Shown piece by piece: positions 44,528-53,408 of a DNA stretch of 64,000 nucleotides (positions within the stretch are counted from its first letter, which is position 1; each line of letters opens with the position of its first letter). The stretch is from CAZMNY01 sp964567745 (GTDB taxonomy: Bacteria; Planctomycetota; Planctomycetia; Pirellulales; Pirellulaceae). The notes below the pieces were generated by a model. The model ran no database searches and was not told the DNA's origin. It was given only the letters and a program-made list of their open reading frames with translations. The translations under genes were made by a program, and so were the position numbers. The stretch lies in assembly GCA_964567745.1 (NCBI GenBank), contig CAZMNY010000002.1:124001-188000 (forward strand). Direction: 5' to 3'.

Positions 44528-45724
44528 CTATCCGCCAAGCATTCTCAGCTTTTTTACCGTCCGAGCGAGCAACTCGACCGCGAAATCGACCTCTTCGTCC
44601 GAATTGAATCGGCCCAAGCCAAATCGCAAACTAGAGCGTGTTCGATCGTCACTCAGCCCGATCGCTCGCAACACATGGCTCGGCTCCGGGTCAACCGACG
44701 TACAGGCGCTTCCGCTCGAAACCGCCAGGTCGCCCATGCTCATCATCAGCGCCTCGCCGTCGACTCCGCCGAAACTGCAATTGAGGTTGCCCGCGACGCG
44801 CAGGTCTCGCTCGCTCAGATCCGGGCCATTGAGACCGACGCCGACGCCTATCTCGCCACAGAGACCTTCGAACAGCCGGTCCCGCATGGGGCCGACGCGA
44901 TCCGCTTCATGCGAGAGCTCGTCGACGGCGATTCGCATGCACTCACCGAAACCAACAATGCCGGAAACGTTCAACGTGCCGCTACGACGACCGCTCTCTT
45001 GCCCCCCGCCTTCGAACAACGCCCGCAGTCGAACGGGAGGCCGTTGGCGTTGGACGTAAAGCGCGCCAACTCCTTTGGGGCCATATACCTTGTGGGCGGA
45101 GAGACTCATCAAATCGACGCCCATCGCCTGGACGTCGATTCCGATCTTGCCCGCCGCCTGGGTTGCATCACAGTGAACGAGCACGCCGCGTTCATGGCAT
45201 GCCTGCACGATTTCGGCTAACGGCTGAATTACGCCAATCTCATTGTTAACAAGCATCACCGAGACAAGCAGCGTGTCATCGCGGACGGCGTCGGCAACTC
45301 GTTGGGGGTCGAGCCAGCCGACAGGGTCCGAGTCGCCTTCGCTCGCGACGTCAAGCAATTGGACTTCAAACCCATTGCGAGACAATCGCCGCAGCGGATC
45401 AAGGATCGCCTTGTGCTCGGTCGTCACCGAAATGAGATGATCGCCCGGTCGCCGATCACGATCGGCGAGGCCGCGCAGCGCCAAGTTGTTGCTCTCGGTT
45501 GCACCGCTGGTGAACACGATTTCTCGAGTCGTGGCGCCAATTGCGTTCGCCACTTGGTCTCGAGCTTTGTCGACGGCCTCTTGCGCCGCCCAACCGTAGG
45601 CGTGGCTCGTGCTGCCTGCGTTTCCGTACACCTCCGTCCAAAAGGGGGCCATCGCCTGAACAACCCTCGGATCGACGCGCGTCGTCGAGTGGTTGTCCAT
45701 GTAAACTGGTTTTGAAACGGCCAA
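44528..45724 (-). CDS. iscS: Cysteine desulfurase, IscS/NifS group
   Basis: A group I PLP enzyme of 398 residues that supplies sulfur for Fe-S clusters and tRNA thiolation. It begins VYMDNHSTTRVDPRVV. TTEHKAILD supplies the His, HCDATQAAGK the Asp that holds PLP, and SLSAHKVYGPKGVG the PLP lysine. SSGSACTS is the long active-site cysteine loop of group I. The start is taken as TTG at 45724, because AGGAG lies eight bases before it; the open frame to 45790 would add 22 unmatched residues. The A-type carrier gene follows 124 bp downstream. Confidence 0.94.
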   Translation of the reverse strand: MAVSKPVYMDNHSTTRVDPRVVQAMAPFWTEVYGNAGSTSHAYGWAAQEAVDKARDQVANAIGATTREIVFTSGATESNNLALRGLADRDRRPGDHLISVTTEHKAILDPLRRLSRNGFEVQLLDVASEGDSDPVGWLDPQRVADAVRDDTLLVSVMLVNNEIGVIQPLAEIVQACHERGVLVHCDATQAAGKIGIDVQAMGVDLMSLSAHKVYGPKGVGALYVQRQRPPVRLRALFEGGGQESGRRSGTLNVSGIVGFGECMRIAVDELSHEADRVGPMRDRLFEGLCGEIGVGVGLNGPDLSERDLRVAGNLNCSFGGVDGEALMMSMGDLAVSSGSACTSVDPEPSHVLRAIGLSDDRTRSSLRFGLGRFNSDEEVDFAVELLARTVKKLRMLGG

Positions 45725-45872
45725 AGAAGTCGTCTCCTGGGCGAGGCTAACACGTCGCGTGAATGGAACCGGGGCAACGCTCCGCCTCAAGAAAGCAACT
45801 TGAGCACGACGGAAAGTCGGCGAACCAAGCGCCTCGTGCGCGAGCGAATCGAGATTTCATTGCTGCGATGAA

Positions 45873-46487
45873 TTACCCGTAAAGCGCTTTCAGGCAGATT
45901 TGCGACCACGTCTCAAACGAATCGATTTCATTCAGTATCGCGTCGACGGAAACAAAACCTGACTCGGCGAGATCTTCCTCCCGCGATTGAACGACCGGTT
46001 CCTGCAAATCAAAAACGTGAACGACGCCCAGATGCACTCGCCCGACTTCCGTCTCGTCATCGTTGATGAGTCCTACGCATTTTGATGAATACGTCGAACC
46101 GATGTTCACCTCTTCCGCCAGCTCGCGTCTCATTCCTTCGTCGTATGGCGACTGACCGGCAACCACGTCATCGACGCAAATATGGCCGCCAACTCCGATG
46201 CTTCGCTTTCGCCGAAGCCTCTTCTCGCCCTGCCCCGAGCCGCGAGTGTATGCAAACAGCCGAACCTCGTTGCTTGTATCGACATGTTGAAAAACGACGT
46301 AGGGAATCAACTGCTTGAACGAGGGATCCTCTTCCATCTCGGCGCGCGGCCGGTAGCTGGCGTGTTCAGCCTTCAACAGCTCGGACAGGTAGTTTTCGGT
46401 GTCGGGGTGAAACCCCTGAAAGTATCCCAGATCATTGAGCAGCGACGCTGGCACGACCAATACGCGTTCGGTTTCGACAGTCGACAT
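45873..46487 (-). CDS. NUDIX-fold protein, substrate unknown
   Basis: The 204-residue product opens MSTVETERVLVVPASLL and later has RRKRSIGVGGHICVDD followed by RRELAEEVNI, which matches the REUxEE core of a NUDIX box. The first glutamate of the classical 23-residue box is not at its usual place, so the box is atypical. The product's N-terminal ~80 residues include FHPDTENYLSELL and YRPRAEMEEDPSFKQLIPYVVF, which I have seen annotated as phosphoesterase in related bacteria. A strong GGAGG lies eight bases before the ATG at 46487, which settles the start. It is followed (minus strand) by iscS at 148 bp. Confidence 0.75.
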   Translation of the reverse strand: MSTVETERVLVVPASLLNDLGYFQGFHPDTENYLSELLKAEHASYRPRAEMEEDPSFKQLIPYVVFQHVDTSNEVRLFAYTRGSGQGEKRLRRKRSIGVGGHICVDDVVAGQSPYDEGMRRELAEEVNIGSTYSSKCVGLINDDETEVGRVHLGVVHVFDLQEPVVQSREEDLAESGFVSVDAILNEIDSFETWSQICLKALYG

Positions 46488-46686
46488 ATTATCCTCCGGA
46501 TGATTGCGATCGACACACGGCGCACCCAATGCAGTTGAATACCATGCCCGATTGGCTTGCACGAATAGCTTTCGAAAGGCGCCTCGTTTGGCGGACCGAC
46601 AGTATAGATGCTCGTCAGCCCGGTATCGACCGGCGCCAGACATCGTCCGGCGCGAGAACGCGAGATCCGAAAGCGACACAACCGTT

Positions 46687-47199
46687 TTACGATTGAATCG
46701 CGGCGGCAGTCAGCAGAAAAGCCTTGGCGCACTGGCCGATCCCGGGGCAAGAGCTCTCTCGAGGCCCAGCGACGTTGAGGACTCGCACTCCGTTCGCCTC
46801 AAGCCAGCGAAAGAACTCGGCCATCTTTCGCGATTCTGCCGAATTCGAGTTCGATTCCGAATCCGTCGCAAGCTCAAGTAGATCGATGGCCATGAGCGGA
46901 CGGCCGTCGCGTCGAGCTAGATCAGCGGTCAGGAGCGTACCACCGGTTAGTTTCCGGCGGAAGAGAATCAACGTCGCATCCGAATCAACGACGTTTTTCT
47001 CAGTACGAATTGGGTAATGAGAACTGGTTGTTTCCATCAGCTGAAATCGACTGGGAATCTGGCCGTTCTCGGCCTTTCGCCCCGCCGGACACCAACCGCC
47101 GTGCGGAATTCCCAATTCAATCGCCGCGTCTAGCGCGGCTTGATCGACTCCGGTTTGGCCGCCGGAGACCAATCGCAGCAGCCCGAGCTCTTGCCTCAT
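46687..47199 (-). CDS. Putative molybdenum carrier / SLOG-superfamily protein
   Basis: The 170-residue product matches the MoCo-carrier-like family (a DprA/LOG-type Rossmann fold): LVSGGQTGVDQAALDAAIEL near the start, then HGGWCPAGRKAENGQIP. SDATLILFRRKLTGGT, which recalls the nucleotide-binding strand of this fold, follows, and LNVAGPRESSCPGIG lies near the C-terminus. The name comes from structural similarity to the algal molybdenum cofactor carrier; in most bacteria its ligand is unproven and could be a nucleotide. No molybdenum enzyme is adjacent, and moaC lies 13 kb away. It is minus-strand, 199 bp upstream of the NUDIX-like gene. Confidence 0.8.
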   Translation of the reverse strand: MRQELGLLRLVSGGQTGVDQAALDAAIELGIPHGGWCPAGRKAENGQIPSRFQLMETTSSHYPIRTEKNVVDSDATLILFRRKLTGGTLLTADLARRDGRPLMAIDLLELATDSESNSNSAESRKMAEFFRWLEANGVRVLNVAGPRESSCPGIGQCAKAFLLTAAAIQS

Positions 47200-47547
47200 T
47201 CACCGTCTCGTGTTGGGTTCGTTCGTCAAGAGAAAACTGAGCCACGCGACCGCAATGCAATGCGGCGGCTTTCCTTGGCATCAAGAAAGTAATACGCTAA
47301 ACAAGTGGCGACAATCCAGGACGCGTCCGTGCGTCCTAGTCGGATCGTCGCGCGCGGTGAGGAGGGGTAACGGACCCCCTCACCGTTGGTTCGCGGCTCG
47401 CGGCGTCAATGCCCCGAGCCCGCGGAAAGCAAGCATGGATGTTGGGTTCCTTCACGCTGTGGCCTTAAGTGGAGGAACCCGCTTCCGCGCCAGGCGAACC
47501 ATTTACCCTGTGTGCTCTTCATGCCCCTCCGTCTCGCTTGTCTCTGA
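47200..47547. other. 348-bp gap with four consecutive hairpins, no recognised RNA
   Basis: Four stems stand side by side: AGGACGC/GCGTCCT (47318-47337), CGGTGAG-GGGGT/ACCCC-CTCACCG (47355-47385), CGCGGCTCG/CGAGCCCGCG (47392-47424) and GGGTTCCTTCAC/GTGGAGGAACCC (47444-47480). The region follows the mraZ stop and precedes the MoCo-carrier-like gene. It does not match RNase P RNA, tmRNA, 6S or SRP RNA motifs that I know. It may be an unknown structured RNA, a 3' UTR of mraZ, or repeat remnants. Confidence 0.45.
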
Positions 47548-48156
47548 TCATCTTGGCCACTTAGACGACAGGTTGTGAGAGCGTCCAGCCCCCGTCGAGT
47601 CACTGCGAATCGACTGCGATTCGGACGGTCCGCTCGGCCGAAATGCCTGTTCGGCAATCTCGTCGAATCGCATTTGGTTGCTGTCCAAATAGCCTTCCCA
47701 CCGACTTCGCTCCCAAACCTCGATGTGGTCGTGGACGCCGAGCACAACGATTTCACGTTGAATGTTCGCCCAGCGAACTAGCTCCGCCGGCAAACGAACT
47801 CGACCCTGACGATCCAAATCGACTCGATGCGCCTGCGCGTAAAACAGACGACTAAACGCGCGGACATCGGTCTCATTGGGTGAATGACCTCCCAATCGAC
47901 CGCCAATCTCAGATAGGACTGACTCGGGATAGAGGGCCAATGAGCCATCGGTTCCCGGCGTCAAGAACATCGGCGGAGCAACTTGACCAGAACGATCGCT
48001 TCGCCCGCCTTTCGAGCCCGCTCCAAGTTCTTCCGAGCTCGCTTTGGTCTCCAAAGTCTCAACGTTCGTGTTTTGCAATGCGTCGCGTAGAGGTTTTGGT
48101 ATGGAGAACCTGTGTTTCTCGTCGAGCGTTCGGCTATACGTTCCGGTCAACAACAT
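47548..48156 (-). CDS. mraZ: MraZ, transcriptional repressor of the division/cell-wall cluster
   Basis: MraZ is a DNA-binding protein with two AbrB-like SpoVT motifs. The 202-residue product has MLLTGTYSRTLDEKHRFSIP (first repeat) and HRVDLDRQGRVRLPAELV (second repeat). About 30 unmatched residues (rich in E, G and S) lie between them, and ~45 more at the C-terminus, so it is longer than the usual ~145-150. The ATG at 48156 is chosen over 48186 because the operator at 48161-48205 lies directly before it. No rsmH, ftsL or ftsI follows downstream: rsmH lies 3.3 kb upstream on the same strand. It probably represses its own transcription. Confidence 0.92.
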   Translation of the reverse strand: MLLTGTYSRTLDEKHRFSIPKPLRDALQNTNVETLETKASSEELGAGSKGGRSDRSGQVAPPMFLTPGTDGSLALYPESVLSEIGGRLGGHSPNETDVRAFSRLFYAQAHRVDLDRQGRVRLPAELVRWANIQREIVVLGVHDHIEVWERSRWEGYLDSNQMRFDEIAEQAFRPSGPSESQSIRSDSTGAGRSHNLSSKWPR

Positions 48157-48160
48157 CTCA

Positions 48161-48205
48161 TGCCACTCTTTACCACTGCGACCCATTTTCGCCCAAGCAT
48201 ACCCA
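48161..48205 (-). promoter_or_regulatory. MraZ operator: five TGGNN boxes at 10-bp spacing
   Basis: On the minus strand the boxes read TGGGT, TGGGC, TGGGT, TGGTA and TGGCA, each starting exactly ten bases apart, with the last box four bases before the mraZ ATG. Three match the known MraZ site (TGGGN repeats with 5-nt spacers) perfectly; the two nearest the gene are degenerate. This supports autoregulation and also confirms the mraZ start. Confidence 0.88.
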
Positions 48206-48476
48206 CGAGCGCCCCGCGGTCAACACGGAACAATCAACTCTTGTCGCGTGCCCCAATCGTCAATCTGACGTAGATCTTTAATGTGAGGCGACTTCCGGCC
48301 ATTTGACGACAAGAAACAAAATTCAGAATCGGTTTTCGCGGCGACAATTCGTCGGTAAACCGGGCCGAGTAGGGTAGATGGGTTTTCGCCGAAGCAAGAA
48401 TCGTTCGACTTATCAAACGCGCTTCAGTCGACCCCGAAAGCCGAACCCGTAGCGCAAGGCATTTTTCACAAACGAC
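48206..48476. other. Intergenic region between a glycosyltransferase gene and mraZ
   Basis: Includes the expected mraZ promoter (minus strand) upstream of the operator and the 3' end region of the glycosyltransferase gene, which lies upstream on the same strand. No terminator hairpin with a T-tract was seen, and no small gene is convincing. Confidence 0.45.
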
Positions 48477-49601
48477 TTACGACTCAGTCGCAAGGTTGCC
48501 AAAAAGCGTTTCAAATTGGCTGACCATTTCAGAAAGCGAAAAATGCTTGAGAATTCGAGCCTGATTGGCTCGACCCAACGCGTCTCTCGCCCCTCTGTCT
48601 TCAACAAGTTGAGTGAGCCTCGATCGCCACGGATCGCACTCGCCAAAAGGAAGCATCTGGCCAGCGCTCGACGGTCCCAACAAATCGCTTACGCCCTCCG
48701 CTTCGCAGCACAACACAGCCTTGCCTTGCCCCATCGCTTCCATCACCACATTGGGCATGCCTTCCCATCGAGACGGCAACAACAGCAGGTCGCTTGCCGC
48801 AATAATTGCTCGAGCGTCAGGCCGCCACCCTAAGAGCTTGATCCGCTCGCCGAGGCCCTGCGAGGTAATCGAGTCGGTGAGCCGGTCGCGCTGCGGTCCA
48901 TCGCCGACGATTAGCAGATAACAATCATCACCTTCTGGAAGCAGCGACGAGGCATTTTCGATCAGCCAGTCGAATCCCTTTTGTTCGTGCAACCTTCCAA
49001 CACACACGAGCAAAGATGCTGTGTCGGGCACCTCCAAGCGTTTTCGATCGATCGGCTCAACCGGCGACGCGTCGACTCCGTTGGCTATGACTTGCAGCTT
49101 TGCCTCCAGAATGCCTCGTTCGAGCATGAAGTCGCGGACCGACTCGCTCACACAAACGACACGGTTGGCCCGCCGGCTAATCCGTCGTTCGATCCAGCTC
49201 CTCCATCTGCGAGGATCTGCAACTCGAATTCCCAACGAAAGAGGAATACCAAGTCGGTTCGCGGCTTCACCGCCAATCACGTTGGCGTGAAACAAAAAGG
49301 TCTGAACAACCGCCGGCTGCTCTGACTCCAGCCAAGCACGAGCGGCGGATCGAGCGATCCAAAACTGTCTCAGCCCCTTGGCATGGGCGAATTGAACCGG
49401 GACATCATGAGCTTCAAGCTTTTTCAGGAGATCGTCTTTGGGCGGAGACGGCGGGGGCCCAAGTGAGAACACAGTCGGTTGGAATCTGGCTGGATCGAGG
49501 CCGCAGGCGATGTCGCAAAAACGTTGCTCGGCCCCCCCGAGCTGCAACTCAGTAATCATCATCGCGACGCGGATTCGTTCGTGGTCCGTTGTGTCCTGCA
49601 A
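48477..49601 (-). CDS. Family 4 glycosyltransferase
   Basis: A retaining GT-B enzyme of 374 residues. MMITELQLGGAEQRFCDIA is the usual N-terminal strand and glycine loop. VVQTFLFHANVIGG and VVCVSESVRDFMLERG follow, then the C-terminal donor domain with LVCVGRLHEQKGFDWLIEN, ERIKLLGWR and the E-x7-E motif LLLPSRWEGMPNVVMEAMGQGKAV. It adds a sugar to a surface polysaccharide or lipid; the acceptor is unknown. The long frame starts at a TTG (49601) with a weak AAAGGCGAG upstream; ATG 49562 is the alternative. Its upstream neighbour on the other strand is queA. Confidence 0.88.
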   Translation of the reverse strand: MQDTTDHERIRVAMMITELQLGGAEQRFCDIACGLDPARFQPTVFSLGPPPSPPKDDLLKKLEAHDVPVQFAHAKGLRQFWIARSAARAWLESEQPAVVQTFLFHANVIGGEAANRLGIPLSLGIRVADPRRWRSWIERRISRRANRVVCVSESVRDFMLERGILEAKLQVIANGVDASPVEPIDRKRLEVPDTASLLVCVGRLHEQKGFDWLIENASSLLPEGDDCYLLIVGDGPQRDRLTDSITSQGLGERIKLLGWRPDARAIIAASDLLLLPSRWEGMPNVVMEAMGQGKAVLCCEAEGVSDLLGPSSAGQMLPFGECDPWRSRLTQLVEDRGARDALGRANQARILKHFSLSEMVSQFETLFGNLATES

Positions 49602-49871
49602 GACTCGCCTTTCTGGCTCTCTCGAATTCAGTCACGTTGTTTACCGGGCCCCGCGTCTACCGGGGTCGGACCGAATGGCTTTTGCGCTTACACTTGCCAT
49701 CTGCCGGAGGACGGGCTGCGCCGGCATGATATACGTTGGAACGTGGGTTATCGACAAGCCAAGTTTGCGAACCGTCGCGGCTTGTCCTACTCATCTTTCA
49801 ACGCGCCGCGCGTTGGCGTCGACCACATCAGTTTTTCCTCGGGCTCCACTTCAATTTGCCATAGTTCAACA

Positions 49872-50918
49872 ATGTCTGAAATCGACGGTTACGACTACAC
49901 CTATCCGAGCGAATTGGTCGCCCAGGAGCCATTGGCTCAACGAGGCGATTCGAGGCTGTTGGTGGTGCGTCGCTCGGACCAATCATTGCATCATAGTCAC
50001 ATTCGCGATTTGTCAGAGTGGATTCGCCCGAACGATTGCATCATTCTCAACGACACGCGAGTCCTACCGGCTCGGCTGGTCGGTCGCCGCGCCGCAACGG
50101 GCGGCAAATGGACCGGTCTGTTCCTCCGGGCGGATGACCAAGGTGCCTGGTTGGTTTTGGGAAAGACAAGGGGAAAGTTGTCGCCCGGCGATGTGATTAC
50201 CTTGCAGGATCCGGTCGGTCGAGCCGTGCTGGGATTGCACTTGCTTTGCCAAGTCGAGGGCGGAGCATGGGCGGCGAGGCCCGATCGCGACGGCGAACCA
50301 GCCGAACTTTTGGCTGAGGTTGGCCGAGTTCCGTTACCGCCCTACATCCGCAAGGGTGAAATGCGGGACACCGATGTCCAGCGATACCAAACCGTTTTCG
50401 CTGAGCAGCCGGGCGCGGTTGCCGCGCCGACAGCCGGACTACACTTCACCACAACGCAACTGGATGAGCTAGCTCGAGCCGGCCATTCATTCGCCAAGAC
50501 GACCCTTCATGTCGGCATCGGGACGTTTCGGCCTGTCGTTGCGGATCGCTTTGACGACCACAAAATGCACAGCGAGTGGTGCCAAGTCACCGAGCCGGCG
50601 GTTCAGACGATCAATGAAGCGCGCGCTGCTGGCGGACGCGCCATTGCGGTAGGAACGACGGTCGGGCGAGTACTAGAGACCGCTTCGCAAGACGGCATGT
50701 TGGCACCCTTCGCTGGCGAAACCGACCTGTTCATCCGGCCAGGTTTCGAATTCCGTACGGTCGACGCGCTGCTTACCAACTTCCACTTGCCCCGCAGCAC
50801 GCTGCTCGTTTTGGTCCGAGTCTTTGGTGGTGACGAGTTGCTCAAACGCGCCTATGCCGAGGCGATCCAAGAAGGCTATCGCCTATTTTCTTACGGCGAT
50901 GCCATGCTAATTCTCTGA
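49872..50918 (+). CDS. queA: S-adenosylmethionine:tRNA ribosyltransferase-isomerase (QueA)
   Basis: Transfers the ribosyl moiety of SAM to preQ1 in tRNA to give epoxyqueuosine. The 348-residue product starts at ATG 49872 (DYTYPSELVAQEPLAQRGDSRLL). It contains NDTRVLPARLVGRR, RVPLPPYIRKGEMRDTDVQRYQTVFAEQPGAVAAPTAGLHFT, VGIGTFRPVVADRFDDHKMHSEW and TNFHLPRSTLLVLVRVFGG, which match the whole length of the family. The open frame extends upstream to 49479, but that part overlaps the opposite-strand glycosyltransferase gene. tgt and queG are not in the window; a QueD-like gene is at 16453. Confidence 0.96.
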   Translation: MSEIDGYDYTYPSELVAQEPLAQRGDSRLLVVRRSDQSLHHSHIRDLSEWIRPNDCIILNDTRVLPARLVGRRAATGGKWTGLFLRADDQGAWLVLGKTRGKLSPGDVITLQDPVGRAVLGLHLLCQVEGGAWAARPDRDGEPAELLAEVGRVPLPPYIRKGEMRDTDVQRYQTVFAEQPGAVAAPTAGLHFTTTQLDELARAGHSFAKTTLHVGIGTFRPVVADRFDDHKMHSEWCQVTEPAVQTINEARAAGGRAIAVGTTVGRVLETASQDGMLAPFAGETDLFIRPGFEFRTVDALLTNFHLPRSTLLVLVRVFGGDELLKRAYAEAIQEGYRLFSYGDAMLIL

Positions 50919-50935
50919 GTCGCGAAACCGGGCGA

Positions 50936-51382
50936 CTACTGAAGGCCCGTTTTTCGAGCGGAGCGAACTGAGCCGGTCTCGGTTGCTGACTCGCCGATCG
51001 TGGCGGGCGAGACGGGTGAGCCAGAGGGCTTGCGGACCGGCACGGTCTTGCCAGGGTCGGGAATCGAAAGTTCGCGTCCGCCGTCGCTAGGATTCACGTG
51101 GTCGGGGTCGGGGAGCAGAAAACTCTTCGCAGGAGTATCGCCCGGTCGTGGAGCGAGAGATTCAGTGGCCGGAGAGACGTTGGGAAACCGCGCGCCGCCA
51201 TCCTGCTCGATCGTCGGCTGTCGGGGAACTTGATTCCCGCCTTGCCGCTGGTCATCCACCGCATCAATCCTGACGTCGATACGGGGTCCCGCGTCTCGAG
51301 TCAGCCGCCCGTAGAGCACGGCGAGCGAGATTGCGAGGAGGACCCCCACAACGCCTACGCCGATCCTGGTTTCCTTACCCAT
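50936..51382 (-). CDS. Single-pass membrane protein downstream of rsmH, unknown
   Basis: The 148-residue product has one N-terminal transmembrane helix (IGVGVVGVLLAISLAVLYGRL, residues ~6-26) and a long proline-, glycine- and serine-rich, probably disordered, tail. It lies 43 bp after rsmH, the position normally held by ftsL. No coiled coil like that of FtsL is present, so it is more likely a lineage-specific protein in the same slot. The ATG at 51382 gives the helix directly; an earlier in-frame start at 51400 is possible. It converges with queA. Confidence 0.65.
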   Translation of the reverse strand: MGKETRIGVGVVGVLLAISLAVLYGRLTRDAGPRIDVRIDAVDDQRQGGNQVPRQPTIEQDGGARFPNVSPATESLAPRPGDTPAKSFLLPDPDHVNPSDGGRELSIPDPGKTVPVRKPSGSPVSPATIGESATETGSVRSARKTGLQ

Positions 51383-51425
51383 CGTGCTTCGATTCCTCAA
51401 ACGAAATTGCCGAGTGCCTTCTCGA

Positions 51426-52322
51426 TCAGGCCATGTCTCGACGCTCGGCGACCCGCAATTTGGCGCTCCGGCTGCGCGGATTGCGAATCAACTCCGCTTG
51501 ATTAGGGCGAATCGGCTTTTTCGTCAAGACGTTATATCGTTCATCGTCACGAAACGCCCGTTTCACCTGACGATCTTCCAGAGAATGAAAACTTATCACC
51601 GCAACTCGACCAGTTGGCACCAACACATCCGGTATTCGTTGCAGTGCTAGCTCGAGTGAATTCATTTCCTCGTTGACTGCGATTCGCAATGCTTGAAACG
51701 TCCGTGTGGCCGAATCAATCTTGCCGCTCTTGGGGACGCAACGCCTGACAAGCTCCGCGAGTTGGCGCGCTGTCTCGATGGGCGAAGATTTGCGGGATTC
51801 GACGATTCGGCGGGCGACTCGGCGGCTGTATCGTTCTTCGCCATATTGATAAATCAAGTCGGCCAGGTTCTTCTCGCTCAAATGATTTACCAGTTCGCTC
51901 GCCGAACTTCCCTCGCTAATGTCAAAACGCAGATCGAGCGGGCCGTCCGAATCAAAGCTGAAGCCTCGTTCGCGGTCTTGCAACTGGTCGCTTGAAAGCC
52001 CCAGATCCAACACGATGGCGTCTGCGGGCGGCCAATCCAACTGACGCAAGACCTCGGGAATCTCTGTAAAATTGGCTTGGCACATCTTCACCGGCGGATC
52101 ATCCCAGCGGCTCCTCACTCGGGCAACCGCGAGAGCGTCACGATCCATGGCGACAACACGGCCTGGATCCGCCGCCTCCGCGAGACGTAACAGGTGCCCG
52201 CCGCCGCCGAGTGTCCCATCGACGACCACGGCGCCCGGCTTGACTTCGAGCCAGTCGAGCACCTCGTCGAGCAGGACCGGGACATGCACGGTCGGTGTCG
52301 GCTCGGGACTGTCATCATCCAT
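51426..52322 (-). CDS. rsmH: 16S rRNA (cytosine1402-N4)-methyltransferase
   Basis: Methylates C1402 in the decoding centre of 16S rRNA. The 298-residue product has VPVLLDEVLDWLEVKPGAVVVDGTLGGGGH at the start, the SAM motif region, then AIVLDLGLSSDQLQDRERGFSF and GPLDLRFD. The C-terminal VAVISFHSLEDRQVKRAFRD is diagnostic. It starts 3 bp after the MBL hydrolase gene stop and is followed by the small membrane protein. mraZ is 3.3 kb further downstream instead of directly upstream, so the usual mraZ-rsmH order is broken. Confidence 0.95.
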   Translation of the reverse strand: MDDDSPEPTPTVHVPVLLDEVLDWLEVKPGAVVVDGTLGGGGHLLRLAEAADPGRVVAMDRDALAVARVRSRWDDPPVKMCQANFTEIPEVLRQLDWPPADAIVLDLGLSSDQLQDRERGFSFDSDGPLDLRFDISEGSSASELVNHLSEKNLADLIYQYGEERYSRRVARRIVESRKSSPIETARQLAELVRRCVPKSGKIDSATRTFQALRIAVNEEMNSLELALQRIPDVLVPTGRVAVISFHSLEDRQVKRAFRDDERYNVLTKKPIRPNQAELIRNPRSRSAKLRVAERRDMA

Positions 52323-52325
52323 CGT

Positions 52326-53003
52326 TTAAGATCGCAACAGGTCAAGGTAGGGATTGTATTTCTTTTCGTGGCCAATCGTGGTCGGCTCACCATGCCCGGT
52401 CAAGACGATCGTGTCGTCGGGAAGAGCAAAGAGTTTTTCGCGAATCGAGTGACCGAGCGTCGCTGGGTCGCCGCCGGGGAAGTCGCTTCGCCCAACGCTT
52501 TCGCGAAACAACACGTCACCGCCAAACACAATCCAGGGACTAAACTGCTTGCAGATAAACACAATGTGGCCCGGCGAATGGCCCGGCGTCTCCAAGATAT
52601 CCATCGAGACACCGGCGGCCTCGTAGCAGTCGCCTTCGGCTAACAGTCGATCCGCTGGCGGGCTCGTTAGCCCCAACCCAAACATCGAGGACAGGTTGGC
52701 GTCCGCGTCCTCCAACATGAAGGCGTCGCCGTGACCGATCACGATCGGTGCCTCTGGCCAGCGGCGTTTTGCCTCGCCGTTCCCGGCAATATGATCGGCA
52801 TGGCCATGCGTGTTTAGAATTGCCACAGGACGCAAGGAGTTGCTGGCGATCCACTCAATTAGCGACTCCATGTCGAGCCCGGGATCAACGACAAAGCAGC
52901 GTTTGTCACCAATCAAATGGGCAACATAGGCATTTTCCGCAAACAATGGCGAAACAATGGTGTGAAATCGAAGTTCGGCCGCGGGAGGCTGGGGTGTGTT
53001 CAT
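52326..53003 (-). CDS. Metallo-beta-lactamase fold hydrolase (glyoxalase II-like)
   Basis: The 225-residue product has the full metal signature THGHADHI (HxHxDH), with later ligands in TPGHSPGHIVF and FGGDVLFRESVGRSDFPGGD, and the closing VLTGHGEPTTIGHEKKYNPYL. This layout fits the YcbL/GloB-like group of glyoxalase II relatives that act on thioester or similar substrates, but the exact substrate is not fixed. The ATG at 53003 gives the normal start; the open frame to 53060 adds 19 unmatched residues. It is the first gene of an operon with rsmH (3-bp gap). Confidence 0.9.
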   Translation of the reverse strand: MNTPQPPAAELRFHTIVSPLFAENAYVAHLIGDKRCFVVDPGLDMESLIEWIASNSLRPVAILNTHGHADHIAGNGEAKRRWPEAPIVIGHGDAFMLEDADANLSSMFGLGLTSPPADRLLAEGDCYEAAGVSMDILETPGHSPGHIVFICKQFSPWIVFGGDVLFRESVGRSDFPGGDPATLGHSIREKLFALPDDTIVLTGHGEPTTIGHEKKYNPYLDLLRS

Positions 53004-53408
53004 GGTGTGACAGATTTGATTCGCAACCGAAATTGACGGGCTACAGAATACAGGGAACAATGGTGCGAGAGTATTCGTTCTTGGTCGAGTTGGCGCCCTG
53101 GGAAAGGAATACCAAATCGGATGATGATTTTAATTGTCGGTACTGTTTACGGCGATATTTACAGAAGACACGTACGAAGACGCTACAGCAGACACTATTA
53201 AATCGAAATACGCCACCGGCCCACAACGGGCTACGTTCCTTCTAACTCATTTGCCCACCACAAGATATCGCGCATGGCAATGAGAAAACTGGCGTTTCAG
53301 GCGCGGGATTTGCGAGACAATTCGTGTTTGGTCGGGATGCCAAGCCACTCAGGACAGGGATAGCTGCCGGGCCGATCGGCCTCGCGGCAAAGTACAAAGG
53401 AGTTCCGG
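53004..53408. other. 405-bp divergent gap, no gene recognised
   Basis: Separates the MBL-fold gene (minus) and the DUF1571 gene (plus), so both promoters should lie here. I saw no hairpin with T-tract, repeat or small gene. The central part (53100-53230) is more A/T-rich than the flanks. Confidence 0.5.

Noticed and set aside
47200..47547. RNase P RNA or tmRNA
   Set aside because: The GAGGAAAGTCCGGGC-type core of RNase P RNA and the tRNA-like end of tmRNA are both missing.
49479..49871. N-terminal extension of queA
   Set aside because: The extension is antisense to the glycosyltransferase start region and adds sequence absent from the QueA family.
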